Below, in pieces: positions 31,896 through 43,669 of a DNA stretch of 64,000 bases. Under the pieces are notes generated by a model. The model was not told the origin of the DNA, searched no databases, and worked only from the letters and a program-made list of their open reading frames with translations. The DNA is from Phyllostachys edulis (lineage: Eukaryota > Streptophyta > Magnoliopsida > Poales > Poaceae): NCBI GenBank assembly GCA_036346405.1, contig CM070554.1, positions 44,787,058 through 44,851,057 on the forward strand, read 5' to 3'. The number at the start of each line of letters is the position of its first letter. Positions within the stretch are counted from its first letter, which is position 1. The position numbers were made by a program, and so were the translations under genes.

Positions 31896-33597
31896 CAGGA
31901 GCGAATCCTCCTTGGTTCATGGGTGTTCAGCTGAACACTCAAAAATTTTGAGCAAAAAATCAATATATATGATGTATAATATATGTACATACTGAAAGTA
32001 GAATTCATTCGTTCCGTTGAGCTGTCGGGGTCGGGGCGTGTGGCCACTGAAGACCAAGCATCATCAGAAGACGCTCCGCTCACAAGACAAGGCCAAAGGC
32101 CAACAGGCAACACCGCACAGGGCACAACGCCACAACCCACAGGCGGTCAGGCGCATGAAGTTCAAAGGCCCAACTCCCAAGCCCATTTCCTCAAGACTTC
32201 AAACGCTAAATGCCTAAATCCCCCCATTCCCCAATCAGCTCCAGCGCTGCGTAGTGAGCACTCCAAATCAGCAATTCAGCAATTCTCCATCAGTACATCC
32301 TCATCCTTGCTGCAAGCCTGCAATGCTTTCACCTTGCCGTGGTGGCTTGCTTTGCTGATCTACCCCGTTGCTCGCCTACTCGGGCAAGGCCACTAGGCGG
32401 GCGTGGGCAAGCGGGCGCCGCCGTGTTGGGTTAGGCGCCGAGGCCACCGGTGAGCGCCGGGGAGGCGGCGAGAGCGGGCGATCACGAGGCGATCGGGAGG
32501 GAGGGCGAGGCACCGAGGCGGGCGCAGGGGCCACCAGCGGGCGCCGGGGAGGGGCCACCGGCCGACACCGGGCGAGGCCAAGGCGGGGTGCCGAGGGAGG
32601 GCGAGCCGGCGATGCACCGAGGGAGGGTGGTGGCTGGTCGCTCCGGCCTCCGAGGGCTACGGCTCTTCAATCGCCATTTGCCAAATCCCCGAGCCAGCTA
32701 GCTAGCTAGGCGGCCCAGGCAGGTATAACCCAAATGGAGAGAAGAATCTTGTATTTATGCTTATTGTAGATAACCCAAATGAATTGTTGTCCTGATTTCT
32801 AAATCTTCAATCTTGTATTTATGCGTATTGTAGATAACTAGATATTAGAGCTTTGAAAAATAGAGTAGAAGTCCGTCGATTTGAAATCTTTGTGGTCTAG
32901 AGCCATTAAGAGATATAAGAAACCATCCACCTCAACGCCAGAACTGAAATCTATTGAAAGCAATGCTTAGAACCAGATAGAATGTCCTTCCAATGAGCTG
33001 CAATTAGTAGTGCATACACACAATGATAGTGACACCCCAAGGACAAAACCAGTCCAACCGGAGATAGGTGCAAGCGCAGAACCAGAGATAGGCTCAGGCA
33101 TGAAGTACCGTCGAGTTAAATTGCAATTTTCTTAATTATTTTGTAACTTTTTTTAAATTATTTGAGAATTGAGATGTTATCTCCCGTACAAACAATTAGT
33201 ACTTCCATTATCCATTATTACTATTGTGGATCTTTATATTCTATATTGATCAATATTTTTGTAATTTCGAACACCCATCTTGAATATCCTGGATTCGCCC
33301 TTGAGTGCATACACACAATGATAGTGACACCCCAAGGACAGAACTGGTCCAACCGGAGATAGGCGCAAGCATAGAACCAGAGATAGGCTCAGGCATGAAG
33401 CACCGTCGAGTTAAATTGTAATTTTCTTAATTATTTTGTAATTTTTTTAAATTATTTGAGAATTGAGATGTTATCTCCTGTACAAACAATTAGTACTTCC
33501 ATTATCCATTATTACTATTGTGGATCTTTATGTTCTATATTGATCGATATTTTTGTAATTTCGAACACCCATCTTGAATATCCTGGATTCGCCCCTG
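31896..33597 (+). mobile_element. Non-autonomous hAT transposon (1.7 kb) in LTR B
   Basis: The ends are CAGGAGCGAATCC (31896) and GGATTCGCCCCTG (33597), which are inverted repeats with one mismatch. A perfect 8-bp target-site duplication CCAGGTAG flanks it (31888-31895, 33598-33605). This is diagnostic of hAT. The interior has a GC-rich block (32330-32700) and no transposase domain. The right 295 bp is present twice. Confidence 0.92.
33009..33597. repeat. Tandem duplication of the hAT right end (2 x 295 bp)
   Basis: Copy 1 (33009-33303) and copy 2 (33304-33597) both start AGTGCATACACACAATG and both finish with the terminal inverted repeat (GGATTCGCCCTTG and GGATTCGCCCCTG). They are nearly identical. 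The whole right terminus, including the TIR, was duplicated. Confidence 0.9.
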
Positions 33598-34511
33598 CCA
33601 GGTAGTACACATTTATGAGCAGTTCGGCGTCTTCAAGTCCAACGGTGTGTGTTATGCCAAAGCACTGTGTTTGGGTTGGTATGACGATAAAGCACACTGG
33701 GAGTGTCAATGTTTGAGATGAAGTTTATGAAATGTTTTGTTATGATTAGTGCTTGCAACACTAGTTATATCATGTGGGTAAAGTGTACAACCTCTATAGA
33801 GTGTTAAATTAATCTATTCGAATAGCCGTGTCCGCGGTCATGGACATACTCAGAGATTTCACACGAGGGGTAGTTTTCATAAAACCTTTGGGAAGGGAGC
33901 TGTGTGATCTAAGTCATATGGCTATGTGAATAACTTGATTAGGATGTGTGTCTTTATGAAAACAAATGATAAAACTTAATATTGTTTATTTGTTTTACTT
34001 CATATTTTAATCTATTATTCCTATTCAATTGCAAATGTTGCATTTCTGCAAAAGAACTACAGAAGCCATTCGTTTGGAATAAGCCATCATGTATAAATTG
34101 CATTCTGTGGTACGACTTGCGAGTACGGTTGTGTACTCATGCTTGCTATAATCAATCAATAGAAGTGGAGGAGTCTTCGCCTGCTTTCGGGGAGGAGTTC
34201 TATGAAGGTGCTGATCGTCAGGGTCTTGATCCCAGTCAGTTGCCTGTGATGAATTGATGGGATTCCGCTGGAGTTTAGTTTTGTTCCGCTGCTGCTTATT
34301 TCCTTACTGCTAGCCTTGCGTGGCTTAATAAATGTAAACTCGACTATAAGGTCAAAACCATTATTTGTTAATCAAATTACTCATTTATGTTATTAATTGT
34401 CTTGTGTGGATCGATATTCATCTATGCTGACACTGTGTGCACTAGCGTGATCCTAGACTAGTGCATTATACACAGAGGGTCCATAATTGAATTTTTGGGT
34501 CCCGACAGAGG

Positions 34512-34523
34512 TGGTATCAGAGC
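34512..34523 (+). other. Primer-binding site after LTR B
   Basis: TGGTATCAGAGC, complementary to initiator Met tRNA, lies 4 nt after the LTR. It shows that LTR B is a 5' LTR of a plus-strand element whose interior has been lost. Confidence 0.85.
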
Positions 34524-34559
34524 CATACTGACTGTAAGTCTTGACCTTGTGACACGACC

Positions 34560-36424
34560 ATGGACAAGATGAGTCTCACAGTTGTAGGTTTTACTACAGG
34601 GCTGAATGTATCATAATAATCTATGACTTGCCGTTGCTTAAACCCTTTTGCTACCAACTGAGCTTTATACATGTCAATCGATCCATCAGGTTTTTGTTTC
34701 AACTTCAATACTCATTTACATCCAATGACATTATGCATTCGATCATAAGGAATGAGCTGCCATGTCTGATTCTTCATCAGTGCATTGTAGTCAACATCCA
34801 TAGTTTGTGTCCACTCCAATTGGGTTAAGGCTTGAACATGTGAGGCTGGTTCAATGATAGTAGCTGAAAACGTACGACGATTGAGAGGAAACCTCACAGT
34901 GCCATTCATGAACTGTTTGGGTTGAGAGATATCATTCTGCAATCATGTTCTTGGTTGATGATGCTGCTGCATCTACATCTGCGTTTGCTGTCCCCCCCCC
35001 CTTGATCTGCTGATACGGATCAACGTGTGGTTGATGTGTAATGTAGCTCAATCTTTCACGGTACTTGTATTTCAATCTTGATCAAAGCAAAACCCTATAT
35101 TTTCTCCTTCTTGATTCGGCAAAAAGGAAGAGCAAATGTATCTCCAAAGCAAATAATAATACTTGGTTGATGTTGAATCAATCCGAAGAGATAAACAAAA
35201 TCAAACCCTAAGAACAACACCAAACTGTGAACATTTGAGGATGCTATGAATTGGTGAGATGATCTAAAAGAAATCACGGATCTTGGAAGAAAAGTCACCC
35301 TCCAATATTCACGCAATCACAAAACCCTAGATGGTAATTTTCGAAACAGATGTACTCATTATGTGTCGCATAAACATGTGACTTTTCTATATTTTCTTCA
35401 ACTCTAACTTGCTTACAATGGGGGTCTACCCCAAAATATATAGGCTCTGTGAACAGTGCACACTGTGAACAGTATTATGAGTCGGTGAACAGCAATCCGA
35501 TTCGATGAATAGTCACATGAACAGTATCCAAAATAAACTCCTACTACAAAGTCCTACTTTAATTTTGAAATGTAAACTACTCTAATTGCTGAAAATAAAT
35601 TAACTATCCTATTACAAGCAATTTCAAATTTAATTTCTCTTTTAAAGAAAGATCCGAATTGAGATTGCTCCAATCCAAATCCATTTCGGATTCTCAGGCT
35701 GGAAATGCATTGATTTCGGATTTGAGTTTGAATTTAACTCCTTTGTCTTTTCTTGACCACCCGCATGCGCTAGGGGTTTATTCTGAGAGCATGTTCCCTC
35801 TCTTTGGCTAGCCTCCCCATCAACTATCTCGGTCTGTACAACTTTTTTCTTTACCTTTAGTTGTAAAACAGCATCAATAGCACTAATTTGAGTTCTAACA
35901 TTAGTTTGCAATTTAGGAACATAAACTAATGCTTTGGTAGTCCTTATGGCCGTATCATCTGCACTCGGATTCACCACCATCAAGCATAGACGCCAGAGAG
36001 GAATATGCACTCGGATCAACAACATCTGTAGAAAAATTATGCACCAGAAAAATTAGGACTAGGAAGATCGACTCCGATAGTGATATCAACTGTTGCTGAT
36101 TAAGGAAGAGCAAGGAGGACTAAGATGGGACAGAGACCATGGATGGCAGCAAGACCGTGGTATTTGGATTAGATTGTTGAGGAGATCCCGATCACGTTTT
36201 TGAGAAAATGGGATCCGGGACTCACCAAACATGACAACTTGAGAGAGATATATACCCGACCTGTTGCACGATGAAGACATTTGTATCCTTTGTATTGATT
36301 GCTATAGCCAAGAAAAACACACCAAGTAGATCGAAACTCAAGTTTTCTGGTATCGTAGGGTCTCAAACTAGGCCAACAAGTACATCCAAACGCACGTAGT
36401 AAAGAATAGTCTGGGTTTTACTGA
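34560..36424 (-). pseudogene. Ty1/copia polyprotein fragment (integrase end to RT start)
   Basis: From right to left it encodes the post-integrase segment (CVFLGYSNQYKGYKCL near 36169-36366), a linker (35642-36025), the pre-RT segment ending WTQTMDVDYNALMKNQTW (34712-34942) and the RT start YKAQLVAKGFKQ...DTFSPVVK (34517-34708). About 600 bp at 35010-35640 does not fit and may be another insert. No LTRs are found. Multiple stops are present. Confidence 0.8.
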
Positions 36425-37261
36425 ACAGACGATCAACAGAAGTTGCACATGTCTTAACATGTTCCTACGGCGTTTGCTCTGCACAACGACCCTTACTCTG
36501 TATTGTAGTGCAATTAGCAACTGGGTACAGGTAAGAACATGTTAAGACATGTGCAACTTTTGGATTTTTCGTCTAAAAGAACTGATTTGAATTGGCCCAC
36601 AAATTCGAGTATCATAACATCCATATTGGTCGCTGCACGTGTCGATTACGAAGTTAATTTGCTAAACGCGGTCATCAGAGGCATCCTTAGCCTTGACCAG
36701 TCCAAGAGTAAATTATAGCGGCCAAGCCAAAATTAAGAAGTTTCTGGCACAACATATTAATGAAGCTTAGCAAGACCAAACTTGAAATCTAGATAAACTA
36801 TGAACTAACCCGAGTGAGATTTAGAAGACCCAGCAGCGTTTAGTCTGAATTTTGGAGTCTCAAAAGGAAAAAGGAATAGTCTGAATTTTCAGCTTTTTTT
36901 CAGAACAGTCTGAATTTTCAACTTACCTGCTCCTGTTTGACATTTGCCTTGTAATCACGCAATCATTAGAAATTTAAGTGCGTGTTGATGTGAGCTGGCC
37001 TACGGAAGACGTACATGGAAGACGCACCGTAGTACAACAGGACGGCATATGTGTTGGTCACGGCAAGAGTGACGCAAAAATAATTTTAGGTTCTTTGGCA
37101 TAAAAATAGAAAGCCGGTACAATAGTACTGTCCATTTGTTGTCCATTTCTTCTGAAGGAGATATTTCTAGTAAGTCAAGTGATAGTTTCCAGGAAAGATG
37201 CTGCAACGGCGAGAACAAGACAAGGCATCAGTCGTTGTCATGCCTTAAAGTTTGGATGGAA
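36425..37261. repeat. Unassigned DNA with a perfect 24-bp inverted repeat
   Basis: AGTTGCACATGTCTTAACAT + GTTC at 36441-36464 is the exact reverse complement of 36535-36558, with a 70-bp loop. The rest of this stretch shows no gene or domain. Confidence 0.8.
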
Positions 37262-37812
37262 CTAAGGGCATAGTGATCACATCAGTTATGGTTTACTCGT
37301 CATGTTATCTAAAATCTTAGTTAGAGGAGAGAGAATGTGAGGAGAAAGAATGTGTCATCTTTTATATAAGAGACAAACTGAGCACGTAAATCATCGCAAA
37401 TGGTGAGTGTGTAAGAAGAAAAGTTATGTTAAAAATGAATGATTTTATAGATAAATTATTAGAGATGTTGTCTTTAAGATAGTCTGTAGATGAGTTGGAG
37501 CATTTAGAGACAACCCTAAGAGACAAACTGTTGTACTTGCCCTTAAAGCATGTACAATGGTACAACGTCAACTGTCTATAAGTCTTAACACGTAGGACAC
37601 AAGATGCTGTGGATAAGAGAGAGCATAGAGTATTGAGTCATCTCTCATGCAGTAGCCGACTGTAACATGAGACACAAGATACATTATACATTGAGGAGCT
37701 GTTTATAGAGACATTTAAAAAGACAAACTATTGTAGAAATTGTCTTTAACATTATCTATAGATGATATGAAGAAATGCTATAGATAACAGTTATCTATAT
37801 CTTGTACATGCC
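37262..37812. mobile_element. Pair of adjoining MITEs sharing a TAAGGGCATGTACAA-like end
   Basis: The left boundary reads TAAGGGCAT (37262). At 37539-37560 an inward-reading TTGTACTTGCCCTTA is followed at once by AAGCATGTACAATGG. The right boundary reads TTGTACATGCCCTTA (37812). This fits two elements of about 290 and 260 bp side by side or nested, each with terminal inverted repeats and AT-rich, non-coding interiors. A TTA/TAA target-site duplication is possible but not certain, so the superfamily is left open. Confidence 0.5.
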
Positions 37813-38500
37813 CTTAGAGCCTACCTCTAAATTAATGATAGTGCTTAGGGAGGAGATAATATTTGTGGGTGGCTCTGCTATGGGCACCAGGATATGGAAC
37901 ACCTGCTAGGCTTCAGTCTTAAATATGAACATGTTAGAGTGTCAGGATTGAACTGATAACATATCGTATACAAAGATTTTATTGAATACTCAAATATAAG
38001 CTATTCCAGAATCGCCCTGGTGAAATATTTCTGAGTTCAACTATCAATATAAAAAAAAATGTAGGTTGCTCGTGTGAAATTGGTATTACTAGATTTGTAA
38101 TGACAAATGTTTACATAATTTGTGTGATTTGTAACAACATACTATGATGCTATAAATTAGTGACTAAAGTGGCAGCGCCTCGCGCGGAATCGAGCGGCGA
38201 CAAAGGAAACGATGACATGGCCCGCCCCTCCATCGTCCCTCCCGGCCTCCTTTTATCTCTTGAGATTGGTTGTAAGTTGTGTGATGCATGGGAGGTTATT
38301 TATTTGTGTTGGAGACCGGAATTAAGCATTAATACCCCTAATCAGCTGAGATTATTGGCAAACGGCCCCACCTGACAATCACTGCCGCCCACCTACCAAC
38401 GTTGAAGCATGAGGTGGACTCTTCTGATCAGCAAGGAGTTGGAGGGTCCTCATCTCGGACTCCGTTACGAGCGTCATGTTTAGTTGAACGATGTGTTCAT
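37813..38500. other. AT-rich unassigned DNA
   Basis: No open frame with a recognisable domain and no clear repeat pair was found. A short GC-rich patch at 38170-38260 is not coding as far as I can see. Confidence 0.4.
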
Positions 38501-38909
38501 ATTCATAAGATTAATTAAGATAATCTGATTTAATGGGATATAAAATTGTGGTACAATATCACTGTTGTTAAAATTTCTTGTGCTATGGCAGGGAATGTCA
38601 ATGGTCCTGGTTGAATAAAATGGTTTCGTACTCAGACGAATGATCGTGCAGTAAAGGGGGTGCGGATAGCACATTTGGGATGAGGCGGTCTCGCCTGAGT
38701 AATCACTAAGGGCCTAATCTTGTGCGCTATTGAACTGGGACATATCGTACAACCACTTGTCCAGTATAGGGTGGACCTAACTGATTAATTTGCAATATAT
38801 TGATTTGGTTTTGCCATGTGGTGGTGTGGATTCCGGGATAGACGAGTAGATTCACATGACACAAGAGGGGGCTTCGATTGTGGTGGATGTAACCCTTCGG
38901 CGGTGAAAC

Positions 38910-41900
38910 TAGGGATGGCAATTGTGCCCGATTACCTGCGTACCCACAGGCAAATACCCTAATGGAGGTGGGTATGGGCGTCTTGCTTTGCCCACGGGTA
39001 TAAAAACAGCACAATTTCTTACCCATCTGTAATGTAGTATGAGCATGGGTAAGCTCCACCTGCACCCGCCGCCGTTTACATCCGCCATATATGGCCGACA
39101 GTGGGACCCTTCCTAAATAAAAAAAAAACCCTAACCTGCCGGGTTTCACACCCCACGCCTGGCTCCCAAAACCCTAACTTCCACCGCCACCCACCGCCTG
39201 GCTCCCAAATCGATCCTCATTTCCTCCTCCCACCAGATTTCTCCTAGGCTCCGGTCCCGGCCACCTCCTCCCGTCCCACGCGCTCCTCCCGATCCGCCGC
39301 CTCATCCAGTCCTCCCGGCCGCGCCTCCTCCGAGTCTCGGTCCACCCCGCCTCCTCCCGAGTCTCGGTCCACCCCGCCTCTGTCGCCGCCTCCTCCCGGT
39401 CCCGCGCCTCCCCGAACGCCACGCCTCCGGCCACCACGCCTCCTCCCGTCCGCCGCGCCTCCGGCCAAGGCCCTCTCTCGGCCATGCCTTCCTCTGGCCA
39501 GAAGAAAGGTCGACTCGTCTCCCATTGACGAGCCGCCGAGTCCCATCCCTCACTGCAGCAAAACCAGGTGAAAACTTGACACTCTTGCTTGAACTGAATT
39601 GGTTTAACTGCTAAAGCAATGGTCAGTTGGTCAGCACCTGAAATGTGCAATGGTCCATGTTCTTGTCGACCTAGTGCTGCACGCCCATGTCTTCAAGGCT
39701 CTCCTGTAAGCTTCTGTAAGCTTCAGTCGAGTCGAATTGGGGGTAAATTGTGTCACCTTCTTTGTAGTAGTTCCTGCTGCTCATATTGTTCAGGAATCAA
39801 GAGTAAGCGGAGGCTTGGTTTTTAGCTGCAAAATTGCAAATAAATCGATCAGCATTCAACATTTGAGTGCGTACCCCCTGGCCGTCTTCACGTGTGTCCA
39901 CCAGTGGCCGGTGTTGAAGACGAGGATGTCTTTTTTTGTGTTAGCTGTTGTGTTACATATTTGTGTTAGCTATTGTGTTACATATTTGTGTTAGTACTTA
40001 TACGACAGCTACATACTTGGATTAGATCCCGTCCCCGGCCTATCATTCATGCTCCCAGTAATATGTGTTAGCTGTTGTGATTTAATCTTTGTTGTAAATT
40101 TAATCTTTGTTGTAAATTTTTTGATTAGTGTTCTAAGTCTCATATTTGTGTTCATTCAACTATCAGATGGCGACTCCAGGAAGTAGTAGCCAACATGGGT
40201 AATCTTCTCAAGGCTCAATACTCCGTGATCAGCAAGTAGGATTTGAAACCGAACCTCAAGTTGAGGAAGACTCTCGTGGCACAAAGAGGAAACTCGCTTC
40301 ACCCGAAGATGCAGATGCAGAAGAGGAAGACTCTCGTGGCACAAAAAGAAACTCACTTCACCCGTTTGGAACAAATTTACAAGACTAAAAGTGAAGGGTG
40401 CTTGGAAGGCAAAGTGCATTTGGTGCAGCAAGTACCTTTCGGCAGAAACGAAGAATGGTACAAAACATCTGCATGAGCATCTGAAGGTTTGCATCTATCG
40501 GAAGAGGCAAGGGAAGGTACAAACCAGTTTGAGGTATGGATCTTTTGAACATGGGCAAGTAACTGTAGAGAACTATATCTTTGATCAAGAAGTTGCTAGG
40601 AAAGCTCTCTATTCCATGATTATTCTGCATGAGTACCCACTGTCCATTGTTGATCACCATGGCTTTCGTAAAATTGTTAGTGCACTGCAACCTTTATTTA
40701 AAATGGTTACTCGAAATACTATTAGAAAGGATATCTTGGACCATTATGATTCAGAGAGAAAGAGAGCTCTCAGTTACTTGGATAAAAGCAGTTGTCGTGT
40801 TGCTGTTACAACTAACCTTTGGAAAGCTGATAATCAAAAGAGAGGCTACATGGCAGTAATTGGACATTTTGTTGATGACTCTTGGAAGCTTAGAAGCTGC
40901 ATTTTGAGGTGATTGCTATGTTGAAATACTAATCTTCTTGCTATGTTGAACTATGTAGGTTTATATATGTGCCATGCCCACATACATCAGAGGTTATTTG
41001 TGAAGCGCTATATAAAAGCCTGCAGAATTGGAATCTTGATTGCAAGCTATCTACTTTGACCTTGGACAACTGCTCAACAAATGATAAATTGGTTGAAGCA
41101 ATAGAGACAAAGGTTGGTCCATCTAATCTTTTGTTGGGTGGAAAGATGCTACATATGCGATGTTGTGCACATATTCTTAACTTAATTGTGAAAGATGGAT
41201 CGAGTGTCATGGAGCATGGCATTAAGGGAGTACGTGATAGTGTTTCCTATTAGACAGCTACACCAAAAAGATATGAAAAATTTGTGAAAGCGGCTCGGTT
41301 TGTTAAGGTTGAAATAACTAAAAAGATTGGTCTTGATTGCAAAACTAGATGGAATTCAACCTATGTTATACTTAGTACTGCTATTCCCTATAAGAAAGTC
41401 TTTGAGAGGTTGAAGCAACTTGATATGCAGTTTATTTGTGCACCAACAGCTGCTGATTGGAATTTTGCCTCAACTGTTTGTGAAAAATTAAGCGTCTTCT
41501 ATGAACTCACTGAAATGTTTTCTGGAACTAAATATGTAACAGCTAACATATTCTTCCCAAAGATATGTGAGGTCAAAATGCATATGAATAAATGACTAGG
41601 ATGTGGAGATCCAATAATTGAGGCTATGTCTGTTGAGATGATAAAAAGTTTGACAAGTACTGGTTTGATATTCATGGTTTGATGGCTATTGCTATTATTC
41701 TTGATCCACGTGGAAAAATGACAATGTTACATGCATGATATTGCCCTCTTTGGTGAAGAAAACTCTGAAGAGAATGTTACAAAGAGTTATAATTGCTTGT
41801 GTGAGTTGATGAATGAGTACCAAGTGCATAGTGGAGAAGAGGGTATGGCTTGCAACTAGTGCTAATGAGGTGCTTTCAATATTTAAAACACTAGCTGCTA

Positions 41901-42831
41901 GTAAGAAAAGTACCAGTGTAGTAAAGACTAAAAGTGAGCTAGATCGCTATTTGGAAGAAGAAACTCTTCCTTGCACAAATGAGGAATTTGATATACTGGG
42001 TTGGTGGAAGGTGGCTGGGACACGTTATCCTACATTGCGGATGATTGCTCGTGATATCTTGGCTATTCCAATAACAACAAGAGCTTCGAATCGACTTTTA
42101 GCACTAGTGGTAGAGTGCTAAGTGAACATTGCAGTCGTCTCACTCCAGCTATATTGGAGGCATTAATGTGCTCACAAAGCTGGCTTCGGAATGACCTTAA
42201 AGGTATGCAATTAGTGATGTAAATATTTCAAATTTTCTATGTGATTGGAAGTTAGTAATGTAATGCAATGTTTACTTTTCAGGTGAAGAAGGAGTTGAGG
42301 GTTTATGGACATGCCTTGAAGACATTGAAGAGGAGCTTAAAGATTGTTGTTCAATCTCGATCGTCGACTCTGATTAGCAAACCGTTTTATGGACATGTTT
42401 TTCATCTATTTGTTGAATTGTTGTAATTGAAAAATTTTCGTATGTTCTACTCTTGTTGCAAACTTAATTTGTTTATGTGTGAGGAACTATGTCAGTTTGT
42501 ATTTCCATTTTATTTGTTTAACTTGATTAGTTGTTTTGTCGAACTTGATGTGTGATTTGCGATGAACTTTCTTAGTTGTTGAATGTATGATGCACTATTG
42601 ATATGTGAATTAAAATGAACTTGATGTGTGCATTGTTTGTGTGATGAGTATGCATGGCGATGGGTACCACAATGGCATTGTTCATGGTAACGGCATGTAC
42701 CATGCATGGCAGGGTATGGGTGAGGTTTTTCGCCTGTCGTCCTTCATGCGGGCATGCTGGGGGAAATAGGGTCATGAGCATGGGTATGGGCGAGCACTAC
42801 CCGTACCCGCCGCGCCCGATTGCCATCCCTA
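38910..42831 (+). mobile_element. hAT transposon with decayed transposase (3.9 kb)
   Basis: The ends TAGGGATGGCAAT (38910) and ATTGCCATCCCTA (42831) are perfect 13-bp inverted repeats, flanked by a perfect 8-bp target-site duplication GGTGAAAC (38902-38909, 42832-42839). The interior holds a GC-rich leader (39100-39550) and a BED-finger hAT transposase gene on the plus strand. Perfect TIRs and target-site duplication suggest fairly recent insertion, although the gene is broken. Confidence 0.95.
40167..42380 (+). pseudogene. hAT (Ac-like) transposase with BED zinc finger and dimerisation domain
   Basis: A start at 40167 (MATPGSSS) leads to an acidic N-terminus with a 42-bp duplication (40263-40304, 40323-40363). 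A BED finger follows (CIWC near 40420, then HLHEHLKVC). Next come the hAT core with a CRVAVTTNLWK segment (about 40795-40830), an intron near 40910-40958, a TLDNCSTND segment and WNSTYVIL near 41350. The C-terminus has the hAT dimerisation motif DILGWWKV (41990) and RDILAIP. Breaks are stops near 40199 and 40385, a TAG at 41253, stops around 41594-41700, and a single-base deletion near 42090 that throws the dimerisation domain out of frame. In active relatives this enzyme excises and inserts the element. Confidence 0.88.
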
Positions 42832-43669
42832 GGTGAAACCTTAGAAGATAGAACTGGGTTAAGACAGGGCTTTGTAAAGACCTTGTGATAATCACTTAGT
42901 CGCATGCTACAGAAGCGTGTCATGGCCAACATATTAAGTTAATATCTCTTGTGGGTAAAGCTAAACAACCTCTACATAGTGTTAAAACTATTCGAACAAC
43001 CGTGTCCTCGATTATGGACAATGCATAGGAATTTCACACGAGATATATATTTTTTCATAAAATGTTTGGAAGGTGAAATGGATGGGAAGTGAACCAGTAG
43101 TTCATTGGTTATTTCAAAATAATTGTTTACTTTATTTACTATGACTTTCAAATTATGCTTTACAATTTGCTTAATGTATTTACTATAAATATTGTCTTTT
43201 GCTATATAACCATACAACTATTTCTTTGTTCAAGTATTGCATGAATATTAATTGCATATTGTTCCCTACGACTTGCTGAGTACTTTATGTACTCACGGTT
43301 ATATACATTATTAATTCATTGCTGATAAAAAAATCCGGGAACTCAGAGTTTTACGAGGAAGAGTACTTTGAAGACTATACAAACTAGGATGCGATCCCCA
43401 CTCGATTGCCTGTGTGCATGTCGGATGGCTACCACAAGCTTTTCTATTTTCGCTTCTAGAGTTTTATTTGTCTTTTAAGTCCTGCGTGACAAACTATGTA
43501 AATCTTGATCATAAGGTATACTGCTACTATTTAATAATAAGTTGTTACTTTCCTAGTTATTTCGTTGAATGATTGATATTTCATCTATATTATCACTGTA
43601 TACACTAGTGTGATCCTGAACTAATACAGAATACATAGAGAACCCGGATTTGCATAGTCGGGTCCGACG

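Larger units (their letters stand above)
29284..34507 (+). mobile_element. Del/Tekay-type LTR, 3.5 kb plus a 1.7-kb hAT insert (LTR B)
   Basis: It starts TGTAACATCTC and ends GGGTCCCGACA, followed by GAGG and a Met-tRNA primer site at 34512. Removing the hAT (31896-33597 plus one target-site duplication) leaves about 3.51 kb, the same size as the LTR at 58456-61973. It has an AT-rich first 300 bp, a GC-rich zone, a TATA box and a long downstream part. It sits inside the RT of the second Tat-like element. Internal coding sequence downstream is absent, because copia sequence begins by about 34560. Confidence 0.82.
38500..43669 (+). mobile_element. Del/Tekay-type LTR fragment with a hAT insert (LTR D)
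   Basis: The parts at about 38500-38909 and 42832-43669 match, in order, the distal part of LTR B (CTTGTGCGC(T/C)ATTGAACTG; GTGTGATCCTGAACTA; CGGGTCCGAC end). The hAT at 38910-42831 splits it. The left edge is uncertain and the proximal LTR half with the TATA box is missing. Confidence 0.7.

Noticed and set aside
32368..32709. Arg/Gly-rich open frames on both strands
   Set aside because: They lie in the GC-rich interior of a non-autonomous hAT and have mirrored low-complexity frames. No motif is present.
34994..35003. C homopolymer run
   Set aside because: It is a simple run in a decayed copia fragment with possible length error, and there is no evidence of function.
39174..39650. Minus-strand frame of 158 codons rich in Arg/Gly/Glu
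   Set aside because: It is antisense to the CT-rich leader of the hAT. Overlapping frames are equally open, so it is a composition artefact.
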